This document shows positions 9,165 to 17,299 of a DNA stretch of 64,000 nt, piece by piece. The stretch covers positions 182,956 through 246,955 of the forward strand of contig JAEUJQ010000073.1 of assembly GCA_016793095.1 (NCBI GenBank). The letters are read 5' to 3'. Made by a program: the position numbers and the translations under genes. Position 1 is the first letter of the stretch. Every line of letters starts with the position of its first letter. The stretch is from Myxococcaceae bacterium. GTDB lineage: Bacteria; Myxococcota; Myxococcia; Myxococcales; Myxococcaceae. The notes under the pieces were generated by a model. The model saw nothing but the letters and a program-made list of their open reading frames with translations. It was not told the DNA's origin and did no database searches.

Positions 9165-9965
9165 CTACACCGAGGACAGGTGGCGCGTCTTCGCCTCGCG
9201 CCGCCCGGCCCGCCGCACCGCGACCAGCCGGGCCGTGATGGAGAGGGCGATCTCCACGGGCGTGAGGGCTCCGATGTCCACGCCCATGGGGCACTCGAGG
9301 CCCGCCACCTGCTCCTTCGAGAAGCCTGCCGCGAGCAGCCGCTGGCGGAAGCGCTCGGCCTTCCGCCGGCTGCCGATGACGCCGAGGTAGGCGGCGGGCT
9401 TGTCGAGCAGCGCCTCGACGCAGCGCTGGTCGAGCGGGTGGTCGTGGGTCGCCACGCAGAAGTACGAGTCAGCGCCGCCCGGCACTTCGCGGGCGACGTC
9501 GTCGGCGGGCCGCACCAGCACCGTCGCGCCGGGGAAGCGCCCGGCCGTGGCCCACGCCTCCCGCTCGTCGGCCACCGTCACCTGGAAGCCCGCAGCCACC
9601 GCGAGCGCCGACACCTCCTTCGCGACGTGCCCGGCGCCGAAGAGGAACAGCGCCGGCGCGCGGGCGTGCTTCTCGAGGAAGACGCTCATGCGCCCGCCGC
9701 AGCACATGCCCAGCTCGTGCGTGAGGTGCGTCTCGAGCGTGGTGGTGGTGGCGGTCGGGTCGTCGAGCAGGCGCCGCGCGGCGTCGATGATCTGCTGCTC
9801 GATGGCTCCGCCGCCGACGGTGCCGACGAGCGAGCCGTCGGCCTTCACCACCAGCTTGCTGCCGGGCTTCTGGGGCGTCGAGCCGTGCGACGCGATGACG
9901 GTGCAGAGGACGAAGGGCTCGCCCGCGTCGAGCAGCGCCTGGAGGGTCTGGAAGAGGCCGTTCAA
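9165..9965 (-). CDS. xdhC: XdhC/CoxI family protein
   Basis: 266 residues, the normal size for an XdhC-type protein. The N-terminal XdhC_CoxI region shows SHGSTPQKPGSKL (about 26-38), VGGGAIE (50-56) and the GMCCGG cysteine pair (86-91). The C-terminal Rossmann-like domain begins LFLFGAGHVAKEV (107-119). Family members insert or sulfurate molybdenum cofactor for xanthine dehydrogenase and related hydroxylases. No xdhA, xdhB or cox genes lie within the window, so the client enzyme is unknown. The gene is packed between two minus-strand lipoprotein genes, with gaps of 13 bp and 2 bp. Confidence 0.9.
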   Translation of the reverse strand: MNGLFQTLQALLDAGEPFVLCTVIASHGSTPQKPGSKLVVKADGSLVGTVGGGAIEQQIIDAARRLLDDPTATTTTLETHLTHELGMCCGGRMSVFLEKHARAPALFLFGAGHVAKEVSALAVAAGFQVTVADEREAWATAGRFPGATVLVRPADDVAREVPGGADSYFCVATHDHPLDQRCVEALLDKPAAYLGVIGSRRKAERFRQRLLAAGFSKEQVAGLECPMGVDIGALTPVEIALSITARLVAVRRAGRREAKTRHLSSV

Positions 9966-9978
9966 GGGACCACGGACT

Positions 9979-11019
9979 CTACTCCGCCTGCGCGCTCGTC
10001 CGCTTCACCGCGGCGCAGGTCTGCAGCGGAGCGACGCTGATCGACTTCGCCAGCTCGGTGTCCTTCGCCGCCTCGAGGGCCGGCGGGAGGGCGTCGTCCA
10101 CCTCGAAGAGCGTCCCGCACAGCGCGCGGCGCTCCTTCATGAGGGCCGGCGTCGGCTTGCGCTCGAGCTTCGTGGCCAGCGCGTCGAGGGAGCTGACCAG
10201 CGCCGCCCGTCGTGCGGAGAGCAGCTTCACCAGCGCCACCCGTCGGCGCGCGAGGGCCTGCTGCTGCTGCTCGGCGATCTCGGGCGTGGCGTCGGGGCTG
10301 AGCTGGAGCGCGCCAGAGTGCAGCAGCGGGAGATCGACCGTCAGCTCGACGGACGGCCGGGGGTGCGCAGCGAGCTGCTCCTCGAGGCAGCGCTCGAGCT
10401 TCGCGGCGAGCGGGTCGGCGCTGGTGACGACGTCGACGGCGGTCGAGGGGCTCACGCGCAGCACGAGCTGCGGCGGAGCGTTGGTGCCCAGCACCTCGAA
10501 GCACGCGCACGCCTGCGTCACCGCGGCGCGGAGCGCGTTCACCTCGGGCAGCAGCACGACGGCGGGGTCCGGTGCACCGGGCGGCGGGGCGACGACGAGC
10601 GTGCCGGTGAGGACCTGCTTCGGCGCGGCCGTGAGGGTCAAGCGCTTCGCGGCAGCCTCCAGGCAGGCGACGCCCTCGGGCGTGACGTCACGCGGCGTCA
10701 CCGACACCGCAGCCCCACCAATGGACACGGTCACGTTCACGTCGGCGCTCGCGTCCGCCTTGTCGCGGCTGCCAGGCGTCGCGAGGCAGGCCTCGAACCG
10801 GGCCCGCTCGTACTCGAGCAGCTCCTGCAGCGCCCCCATCAGCGGCGTGAACGAGACGGCCGGCGCACAGACGCTCACATCGAACGGGGTCGCCCGGGCG
10901 CGCACGGCGTTGGGCCGCGCGGTGGGGACGGGCGGCGGTGCAGGAGGCGGTGCAGGCTCGGGCGCCGGCTTCGCGGTGACGCACGCGGTGCACAGCACCA
11001 GGGACGAGAGCCAGCGCAT
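9979..11019 (-). CDS. Putative lipoprotein of unknown function
   Basis: 346 residues from ATG 11019, chosen because it gives the signal MRWLSSLVLCTACVTAKP directly; a longer frame to 11100 would bury it. The lipobox (CTAC, Cys13) is slightly atypical. A Pro-rich linker follows, then an alpha/beta-looking domain with about six cysteines. A region near residues 260-300 is rich in Gln/Arg/Leu and probably helical. No family is recognised. It precedes the xdhC-like gene by 13 bp and is divergent from the AgmX-type gene. Confidence 0.7.
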   Translation of the reverse strand: MRWLSSLVLCTACVTAKPAPEPAPPPAPPPVPTARPNAVRARATPFDVSVCAPAVSFTPLMGALQELLEYERARFEACLATPGSRDKADASADVNVTVSIGGAAVSVTPRDVTPEGVACLEAAAKRLTLTAAPKQVLTGTLVVAPPPGAPDPAVVLLPEVNALRAAVTQACACFEVLGTNAPPQLVLRVSPSTAVDVVTSADPLAAKLERCLEEQLAAHPRPSVELTVDLPLLHSGALQLSPDATPEIAEQQQQALARRRVALVKLLSARRAALVSSLDALATKLERKPTPALMKERRALCGTLFEVDDALPPALEAAKDTELAKSISVAPLQTCAAVKRTSAQAE

Positions 11020-11117
11020 GAGGCGGGTGTAGCGCGGCCAACCGGCAAGGGAACTTTCCGGCCCGGGAACCTGCGCGGCGAGGTGGTGTCCCATGGGCAT
11101 TCCGAGAGGTGCACCTC

Positions 11118-12407
11118 ATGTCCACCGCCGCGTTGGCCATCTCCGTCCGTTGGGGTGACCGGTTGATCAGCTCGCAGGTCCTGCGCAGGGAAGACGGGCG
11201 CGCCTTCTCGCTCGGGCAGGCGCCGGGCAGCGACGTGCCGGTGCCACGCGCGGGCGCCGCGTCGTTCTCGATGGACGCCGACGGTCCGGTGGTGCGCTTC
11301 ACCGACGGCGTGCGCGGGCAGGTGTTCCGCAACGGCGACACCGAGCTGCCGATGTCGGACGTGATTCACCGCGGACTGGCGCAGGAGGACGGCGAGGCCT
11401 GGGCGCTGCCGCTCGGCCGGCGCGACGGCGTGGTGCTGCAGTTCGGGAGCCTGGCGGTCGAGGCGTGGCCCACGAAGGCGCCCGCTCGCGTCGGCCTGGC
11501 GTCCGGGGTGTGGGACTACCGGTGGCTCAACGTGCTGCTGGCGACGCTCATGGTGGCGCTGGTGCTGGTGCTGCGCTTCGAGCTGTCGGCGATGGAAGGC
11601 GACGGCGTGGACGAAGACGGCCTCTCGTCGGCCGCGGTGACGATGCGCCATGTGCTGCTGACGACCCCGCCGCCGGAGAAGCCGCAGAAGGCCGTCGAGC
11701 ACTCCCCCGAGAAGAAAGAGCAGAAGCGCCAGGCGGCGGCTGAAGGCAGCCCGAAGCCGAAGCCCACGCCCGTGACGAAGGGGGAAGGTGGACCGCGCGC
11801 CGTGGGGCCCGACATCAAGAAGCTGTTCGCGGGGCTCGGCGGCCAGGGCGTGCTCGGCCACGGCGGGCTGTCGAGCGAGCTGACGAAGGCGCTGGGCAAC
11901 GTCGTGGGCGCGTCGAACGGGCTCGGCGGCATCAGCCTGCGCGGCAACGGCAGCGGCGGCGACCTCGGTGGACCGCTGCGCATCGGCGGCATCGGCCTCA
12001 AGGTGGGCCCGCCCGGCGGCGGCCCCGACGTGACGCTCAAGAAGACCGCCGGCGTGACGCCCGAGCCCGAGTTCCTGCCGCCCGTCATCGTGTGCGCGTC
12101 GGTGGGCTGCCTCGACAAGGAGCTGATCCGCCGCATCGTGCGCGAGCACCTGGGCCAGGTGCGCTACTGCTACGAGAGCCTGCTGCCGCGCTTCCCCACG
12201 CTCAGCGGCCGCGTGGTGGTGAAGTGGCACGTGACGGGGAGCGGCGTGGTGGACAGCTCGCAGGTCGTCTCGTCGAACGCCGCCACGCCCGAGCTGGGCG
12301 AGTGCCTCGCCGGCCGCGTGCGCACCTGGAAGTTCCCCGCGTCGAAGCAGGCCGAGGCCGGGTTCACGGTGAGCTACCCGTTCGTCTTCAAGCTGGCGGG
12401 CCAGTAG
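11118..12407 (+). CDS. AgmX/PglI C-terminal domain (TonB-like) membrane protein
   Basis: 429 residues from ATG 11118, preceded by GAGAGG at suitable spacing (an in-frame GTG lies 9 bp upstream). Residues 10-120 look like an FHA-like beta domain. One membrane helix follows (WLNVLLATLMVALVLVLRF, about 136-154). Then comes a Lys/Glu/Pro-rich periplasmic stretch, a Gly-rich low-complexity region and a C-terminal domain of about 100 residues beginning with a CLDKELIRRIVREH segment. This C-terminal TonB-like fold is shared with myxobacterial AgmX/PglI gliding-associated proteins. It probably spans the periplasm and couples inner and outer membrane machinery; the partner is unknown. Confidence 0.85.
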   Translation: MSTAALAISVRWGDRLISSQVLRREDGRAFSLGQAPGSDVPVPRAGAASFSMDADGPVVRFTDGVRGQVFRNGDTELPMSDVIHRGLAQEDGEAWALPLGRRDGVVLQFGSLAVEAWPTKAPARVGLASGVWDYRWLNVLLATLMVALVLVLRFELSAMEGDGVDEDGLSSAAVTMRHVLLTTPPPEKPQKAVEHSPEKKEQKRQAAAEGSPKPKPTPVTKGEGGPRAVGPDIKKLFAGLGGQGVLGHGGLSSELTKALGNVVGASNGLGGISLRGNGSGGDLGGPLRIGGIGLKVGPPGGGPDVTLKKTAGVTPEPEFLPPVIVCASVGCLDKELIRRIVREHLGQVRYCYESLLPRFPTLSGRVVVKWHVTGSGVVDSSQVVSSNAATPELGECLAGRVRTWKFPASKQAEAGFTVSYPFVFKLAGQ

Positions 12408-12460
12408 CGGGGGAAAGCAGGGCGAGGCTGGTTTTTCTCGTCGTCGAGCAGGCGCTCCTG

Positions 12461-12613
12461 ATGTTCATGGAGGCCCGCCGCACGTTGCCCGACGAGGCGT
12501 TCGTGCCCGCGCGCATCGTGCTCGAGAACAAGGCATTCGATCAGCTCGTGAAGTCGATGGAGAAGGCGCCGAAGCCCACCCGCGCGCTCGTCGAGCTGAT
12601 GCGTGGCAAGTGA
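12461..12613 (+). pseudogene. Truncated DUF1778 (TacA-type) antitoxin remnant
   Basis: A 50-codon frame encodes MFMEARRTLPDEAFVPARIV followed by a C-terminal segment (LENKAFDQLVKSMEKAPKP) typical of the toxin-neutralising tail of DUF1778 antitoxins. The N-terminal ribbon-helix-helix DNA-binding part, normally about 50 residues, is absent. Only about 50 bp separate it from the upstream AgmX-type gene, so that part was probably lost. It overlaps the GNAT toxin start by 11 bp, the usual antitoxin-toxin arrangement. It may still neutralise the toxin but should not autoregulate. Start is uncertain (ATG 12461 or 12467). Confidence 0.6.
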
Positions 12614-13118
12614 GCTGCTGATCCGGCCGCTGCGGGCGGAGGACGACCGGTCGTCGTTCACCTGCGGGCAGGGCGACCTCGACCGCTACCTGGAGCACTA
12701 CGCCGGACAGAACCAGTTCAAGTTCGGACTGTCGGTGACGTACGTCGCGGTGACGGCCCAGGTCATTCTCGGGTTCGCCACGGTGTGTCCAGGAGCCATC
12801 GAGCGGGTCTCGATGCCTGCGGCCGCGAGGCGTCGGCTGCCGGCCTACCCGCTCCCGGTGCTGCGGCTCGCCCGGTTCGGCGTGGCGACCGTCGCGCAGG
12901 GTCAGGGTGTTGGCGAGGCTCTGCTCCGGCACGTGTTGGGGGTCGCGTTGTCGTTGCGAGCGAGCGCCGGCTGTCTGGGTGTGGTGGCCGACGCGAAGCC
13001 CGACGCGGTCGCCTTCTCTCGTCGGTACGGCTTCGTGCCGCTCGAGGGCGTCACCGCCGGAACGCTCCATGGAGAGCCGACCCCGATGTTCCTCGCGACG
13101 GCCTCCATTCCCGGTTGA
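12603..13118 (+). CDS. GNAT-family N-acetyltransferase toxin (TacT-like)
   Basis: 171 residues from GTG 12603. The N-terminus has FTCGQGDLDRYLEHYAGQNQ (about 20-38), the CG-x2-DLD-x-YL signature of TacT/AtaT-type tRNA-acetylating toxins, followed by SVTYVAV. The acetyl-CoA site is ARFGVATVAQGQGVGEALL (about 87-105), close to the Q/R-x2-G-x-G/A pyrophosphate loop. A late Tyr in SRRYGFVPL matches the GNAT catalytic Tyr position. Known relatives acetylate aminoacyl-tRNA and block translation. It overlaps a truncated DUF1778 antitoxin by 11 bp, which supports the assignment. Confidence 0.85.
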   Translation: MASELLIRPLRAEDDRSSFTCGQGDLDRYLEHYAGQNQFKFGLSVTYVAVTAQVILGFATVCPGAIERVSMPAAARRRLPAYPLPVLRLARFGVATVAQGQGVGEALLRHVLGVALSLRASAGCLGVVADAKPDAVAFSRRYGFVPLEGVTAGTLHGEPTPMFLATASIPG

Positions 13119-13156
13119 AGGGCCGGCACCCGCTCGTGAAGGAGTACGATGGGTGA

Positions 13157-13864
13157 ATGCGCGTCCTCCCCGTCGTGCTCCTCGCCACCGTCGCGCTCGC
13201 TGGAGAGCCCATGCCGCCGTCTGCCGCGCCCGCCTTCACGCCCGTCGTCGTCGGGCAGATCCGCTACGAGCAGGACCTCTCGTGGCCCGGGTACCTGTTC
13301 GCGCGCGCCGCGAAGTCCGGTGAGCTGCTCTTCATCACGCAGGTCGCCCCGCAGCGCCTCGTCGCGGGCCGGGAGGAGGGCGGAGTGCGCTTCACCTCGA
13401 TGACGCACGACGCGAAGGCCGAGACGCTCACCATCGTCGATGAAGCGCGGCGCACCCACGTGGTGTCGGTGAAGGAGAAGGAGCGGGGCTCGCACTGGCC
13501 CGTGCGCGTCGAGCTCGTGAAGGCCGCGCCCTTCACGGTGCGCCTGACGATCCCCAACCTCGGCCCGAAGCCGCTCGCGCTCGACGAGCCGACCGTCTGC
13601 AAAGGGGGAGAGGTGAGCAACCGCGTCTTCCGCGTGTCCGTCGACGGGAAGGAGCTCGAGTACCGCGGCATGATGGCCAAGCGCGGCCGCCCCGACTCCT
13701 TCATCATGGTGAAGCCCGGCCGCGCCTACCAGGTCGACGTCGACCTCTCCGACGCCTACGAGGTGCCGGCGGCCGGAACGGTGACGGTGCGCTTCGAGGC
13801 CTTCAACCACTTCTCGAAGGACGAGCTCTCGTTCGTGTCGAACGAGCTCGTCGTGCAGCGGTGA
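13157..13864 (+). CDS. Secreted protein of unknown function
   Basis: 235 residues. MRVLPVVLLATVALAGEPMPP is a Sec signal. The second half (PFTVRLTIPNLGPKPLALDE, then FRVSVDGKELEYRGMMAKR and FIMVKPGRAYQVDVDLSDAY) reads as a beta-sandwich. It resembles the N-terminal domain seen in some secreted M35-type metallopeptidases, but no HExxH or other catalytic motif is present. The ATG follows GAAGGAG. The adenosine-deaminase-like gene overlaps its stop by 4 bp, suggesting translational coupling although the products sit in different compartments. Confidence 0.75.
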   Translation: MRVLPVVLLATVALAGEPMPPSAAPAFTPVVVGQIRYEQDLSWPGYLFARAAKSGELLFITQVAPQRLVAGREEGGVRFTSMTHDAKAETLTIVDEARRTHVVSVKEKERGSHWPVRVELVKAAPFTVRLTIPNLGPKPLALDEPTVCKGGEVSNRVFRVSVDGKELEYRGMMAKRGRPDSFIMVKPGRAYQVDVDLSDAYEVPAAGTVTVRFEAFNHFSKDELSFVSNELVVQR

Positions 13865-14763
13865 GCGCGGGGCTGCCGGAGCTGCACCTGCACCTCGACG
13901 GCTCGCTTCGGCCCGCGACGCTCGAGGAGCTGGCGCGCGCGGCGAAGAAGGTGGTGCCAGCCGACCTTCGCTTCCACGCCGGCATGGGCCTCGCCGACGC
14001 GCTGTCGCGCTTCGCCTTCACGCTGTCGTTGCTGCAGACGGCCGAGGCCGTGCGGCGGGTCGCCTCCGAGCTGTGTGAAGACGAGCGGGCGTGCGGTGTG
14101 ACGACGCTCGAGGTCCGGTTCGCCCCGCAGCTGCACGGCGGCGCACCCATCGAGGCCATCGTCGACGCCGCGCTCGAGGGCGTGAACGGGCGCGCTGGCC
14201 TCATCCTCTGCGGGCTCTACGGCGAAGCCCCGGCGGTGCTGGAGCGGCTGGTGGACGTCGCAGCCTCGCGGCCTGGCGTGGTGGGCATCGACCTCGCGGG
14301 CGGACCCGCGCCGACGCACCGCTTCTCGCTCGAAGACTACGCGCGGCCGTTCACGCGCGCGAAGGAGCTGGGACTGGGTCGCACGGTGCACGCCGGCGAA
14401 GGCCGGCCAGCGCAGGAAATCCGCGTCGCCATCGAGGCGCTGCACGCCCAGCGCATCGGCCACGGCAGCACGCTGCTCGACGACGCCCGGCTGGTGGACC
14501 TCGTGCTCGAGCGCGGCGTCACCATCGAGGCGTGCCCGACGTCGAACGTGCACACGGGTGTGTTCCCCTCGGTCGCGGCGCACCCGCTGGCGCGCTGGCT
14601 CGCACGCGGCGTCAAGGCGTGCGTCTGCGCCGACAACTCGCTGCTCTCGGACGTCACTACCGCGCAGGAGGTGGAACGCGCGCGCACCATCGAAGGCATG
14701 ACGGACGTGCTGCTCGAGCGGGCCATCACGAACGGGCACGGAGCGCGGTTCGTGCGTCGCTGA
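13861..14763 (+). CDS. add: Adenosine deaminase family hydrolase
   Basis: 300 residues from GTG 13861, overlapping the previous stop by 4 bp. It is an amidohydrolase-fold enzyme with metal ligands His9/His11 (ELHLHLDGS), His177 with catalytic Glu180 (TVHAGEG), His201 (RIGHGS) and the Asp258 motif (CADNSLLSD). Adenosine deaminases convert adenosine or deoxyadenosine to inosine in purine salvage. The length is a little short for the family (usually 330-350), and adenine or other aminopurine substrates cannot be excluded. All active-site positions are present, so it should be active in the cytoplasm. Confidence 0.88.
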   Translation: MSAGLPELHLHLDGSLRPATLEELARAAKKVVPADLRFHAGMGLADALSRFAFTLSLLQTAEAVRRVASELCEDERACGVTTLEVRFAPQLHGGAPIEAIVDAALEGVNGRAGLILCGLYGEAPAVLERLVDVAASRPGVVGIDLAGGPAPTHRFSLEDYARPFTRAKELGLGRTVHAGEGRPAQEIRVAIEALHAQRIGHGSTLLDDARLVDLVLERGVTIEACPTSNVHTGVFPSVAAHPLARWLARGVKACVCADNSLLSDVTTAQEVERARTIEGMTDVLLERAITNGHGARFVRR

Positions 14764-14945
14764 GCATCGCGACACTCGTGTCTCCGGTCGCGCGGGAGCT
14801 GCCTCCGGGGACTCGTGCCTTTGCCGGACCATGCTCGTGGGGCCGGCGCTGTCTGAGCGGCTCCGGCTGGCCACCGGCTGAGGAGGCGGCGTCACTGCCG
14901 GCGGGTCGAGCTGCGCGCGAGACCCTGGCCGGCCAGGACGTCACC

Positions 14946-15302
14946 GTGCTCGAGCGCGAGCTCAGCGGAGACCACGCGTTCTGGTCGGCGGCCGGGCGGG
15001 AAGCCGTGGCGGCGGCGTCGGCGCTCGACGTGCGCGCGGTGCGGTGGCTCCGGTTGCTGGCGTCCGACCGGCACAACGCGGCCGAGGTCGTTCGCCTGCT
15101 GACGACACTGCTGCAGCGGGTGGTGACGTCGGTCAGCCGCGACGAGCTCGAGGCGCTCACCGCCTTCGACGACCCCGAGCAGTACCTGTACGACCTCGAT
15201 GGGTCGAGCCCCTCGGGCGGGCGCATCGACGGCGAAGAGGTCGTCGACGCCCAGGCCGTGCGCGATCTCGTGCGCGCCGAGCTCGAGCGGCGCGGCGGCT
15301 GA
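14946..15302 (+). CDS. Small unknown protein, start uncertain, possible 5' frameshift
   Basis: The frame ending at 15302 has near-uniform G/C third positions from about 14870 on and encodes VRAVRWLRLLASDRHNAAEV and DDPEQYLYDLDGSSPSGGR, so it is probably a real gene. GTG 14946 has AGGA upstream and gives 118 residues. An ATG at 14831 opens a well-biased frame (MLVGPALSERLRLATG) that stops at 14881. Joining it to the longer frame by a single indel near 14875 would give about 157 residues. No family is recognised. It is convergent with the gene at 15328-16455. Confidence 0.5.
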   Translation: MLERELSGDHAFWSAAGREAVAAASALDVRAVRWLRLLASDRHNAAEVVRLLTTLLQRVVTSVSRDELEALTAFDDPEQYLYDLDGSSPSGGRIDGEEVVDAQAVRDLVRAELERRGG

Positions 15303-15327
15303 CGCGGTGGTTTCGTCAGCGCGCGCG

Positions 15328-16455
15328 TCACCGGACACGTTCGACCTCGGTCGTGCGCGAGCGGGCGCCCCGCGTGTCCCAGAAGCGGAGGATCTCGCCC
15401 TCGAGGAGGATGGAGAAGACGCCGCCGTCCGCGAGGCGCACCACCCGCGCCTGGCCGTCGCGCTCCTGGTACTCGAAGCCTGAAGGGAGCGGGTAGAGCC
15501 GGGCGAGGTCGGTGAGGCTCTTGACGTCGGGGTCGTCGAGCACCGAGGGCTCGGACGCATCGGGCAGGAAGAGGCTGTCGCACGACCAGCCGCGCTGCTC
15601 GTCGTAGTCGAGGACATCACCCTGCTCCGCGCGTCCACCACCGACGAGGACGTCGCCTCCGAGGCAGGCGCCCAGGAGCTGGCCGCCCTCGTCGAACCGC
15701 AGCTCGGTGCCGGCCGGCAGCTCGAGGCCGCCGAAGGCGAACGTGGCGGGCAGGGTGGCGGACTCGACCCGGCCAGGGGCTCCGTCGTCGCCCCGCTCCC
15801 AGAAGCGGAGCACCGTTCCGTTGGGCAGCGAGAGCCCCGAGACGACGTGCGGCGCTGCCAGCGTCGCCAGCTCGAGACCGCCTCGAGAGTCGAGCTCGAG
15901 CGGGCCGGGCGCGCAGAGGAGGCCCTGGATCTGCGTCGGAGCTGCCAGCAGCCCCTTCTGAACTTGCCCGGTGGGCCACATGGTGGCCCGACTCGTCGGC
16001 TCGAGGGGGAACGAACGAACGGTGCTGGCTGGCACGTCGTATGCGTCGTCGAGCAGGCCCGCGGCCGCGAGCCGGGCCGCTTCACCCGGCGAGGCCCACG
16101 CGAACTGTCCCGACGTCAAGGCGACGAGCCGCTTCTGCGCACCGCAGGACTCCAGCGCCCGGTTCAGCTCGCCCGCGAGCCTGACCAGATCGATCGTCTC
16201 ATCCGGCTCGAGCTGAACGCGCCACTCGCCCCGGGGCGAGGTGACCACCAGCAGGGGGCGGCCCTCGTCGTCTCTCGCCCGCGAGTAGGAGGCCGGGCCC
16301 AGCTCCCCGTCGGTGAGCGCGAGCAGCGCGGCGGGCCGGTCGAACAGCTCGTGCGGCACGCCCTCGAGGTTGGCCCCGACGAAGCGCGGCGCGACGACGT
16401 CATGCACGGAGGTAGGTGTGCGGAAGAGGCTTCGGACCCACCCCGACAGTGTCAT
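15328..16455 (-). CDS. Unknown cytoplasmic protein
   Basis: 375 residues, no signal peptide or membrane helix. The sequence MTLSGWVRSLFRTPTSVHDV is followed by a globular domain. From about residue 175 there are repeated short motifs of the form LPxGTxLRFxxxG (for example LSLPNGTVLRFWERG, LELPAGTELRFDEGG). These look like a small beta-solenoid or MORN-like series of turns. No known family can be assigned. The gene is convergent with 14946-15302 and divergent from the HU-like gene across 91 bp. Confidence 0.75.
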   Translation of the reverse strand: MTLSGWVRSLFRTPTSVHDVVAPRFVGANLEGVPHELFDRPAALLALTDGELGPASYSRARDDEGRPLLVVTSPRGEWRVQLEPDETIDLVRLAGELNRALESCGAQKRLVALTSGQFAWASPGEAARLAAAGLLDDAYDVPASTVRSFPLEPTSRATMWPTGQVQKGLLAAPTQIQGLLCAPGPLELDSRGGLELATLAAPHVVSGLSLPNGTVLRFWERGDDGAPGRVESATLPATFAFGGLELPAGTELRFDEGGQLLGACLGGDVLVGGGRAEQGDVLDYDEQRGWSCDSLFLPDASEPSVLDDPDVKSLTDLARLYPLPSGFEYQERDGQARVVRLADGGVFSILLEGEILRFWDTRGARSRTTEVERVR

Positions 16456-16546
16456 CGGCGGAACGCTACCTCACGCCCAACCGGGCGCTCAGGGCTTCGT
16501 CGCGGCAGACCTTGACGGTGAGTGCGTGCGCGGCTGAAAGACGGTC

Positions 16547-17232
16547 GTGACCCTCACCGCGACGAGGCTCGCCGCGAAGCGGCTGGACGAAGGGTGGGTG
16601 CGGTGCCCGAGCTGCGGCGCCCAGCTGAGGCTCGACGTCGTGTTCGGGTGGGCCTTCACCGACGAGGCGCGGCTCAACCCCTTCGTCGAGGACCTGTGGT
16701 GCACCGGGTGCGACGCAGAGTGGGAGCGCTTCGACGCGCGCGGCCTCGTCGAGGCGGCGGCCGGGGTCAGCGCAGACACGCGCGAGTGGCTCGCCGAACA
16801 CCGCCGGGGCGCCAGGTGGCTCGAGGAGGCCATCGCCGCGAACCAGGCTGTCGCCACCTGCTTCGGCTCGTTCTTCACGTGGACGCGGCCCGCCTCGGTC
16901 GGTCGCAACCCCCGCACGGGCGGGCCAGTCGACGTGCCGCGCGCCCGGCTGCGGGCCTTCGTGCCGTCGAAGGAGTTCGCCGACCGGGTGGCCGCGACGC
17001 CGCGTGAGCCGGACGCCGCTGACCCCGACCCGTTCGACGAGCCCGACGACGAGCTGGCGCCGACCGCGCCCGTCTGCACGACGGCCGTTGACCTGACGGC
17101 GTCGTTCGAGGTGGTGGTCGCCGAGCTGGCGCAGTTCGGCCGTGCGCTGCTCGGGCACATCGGCTGGTGGAGCAACGAGCAGGGCGTGCCCGCTTCTCCT
17201 GGCGGCTCACGCTGCGGGCCGCCGCCGACTGA
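16547..17232 (+). CDS. Zinc-ribbon/HU-fold DNA-binding protein (3' end frameshifted)
   Basis: Residues 17-60 carry a zinc ribbon (Cys20-x2-Cys23 and Cys52-x2-Cys55). Residues 65-150 form an HU/IHF-like domain whose DNA-binding arm is unmistakable: VGRNPRTGGPVDVPRARL (about 118-135), then FVPSKEF. An acidic tail region follows. As written, the frame has no stop and continues into the lipoprotein downstream, giving 1071 residues. Codon bias switches frame near 17190, where a one-base change would yield an ending RFSWRLTLRAAAD and TGA at 17230. I therefore take it as a separate cytoplasmic nucleoid-type protein with a frameshift or sequencing error. Confidence 0.7.
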
Positions 17233-17299
17233 GCCGTCACGTGCGCGGCTCGAGCGAGGTGCGCTTGCATCCATCGAGTGGAGCCGGTGTCATCGCACC

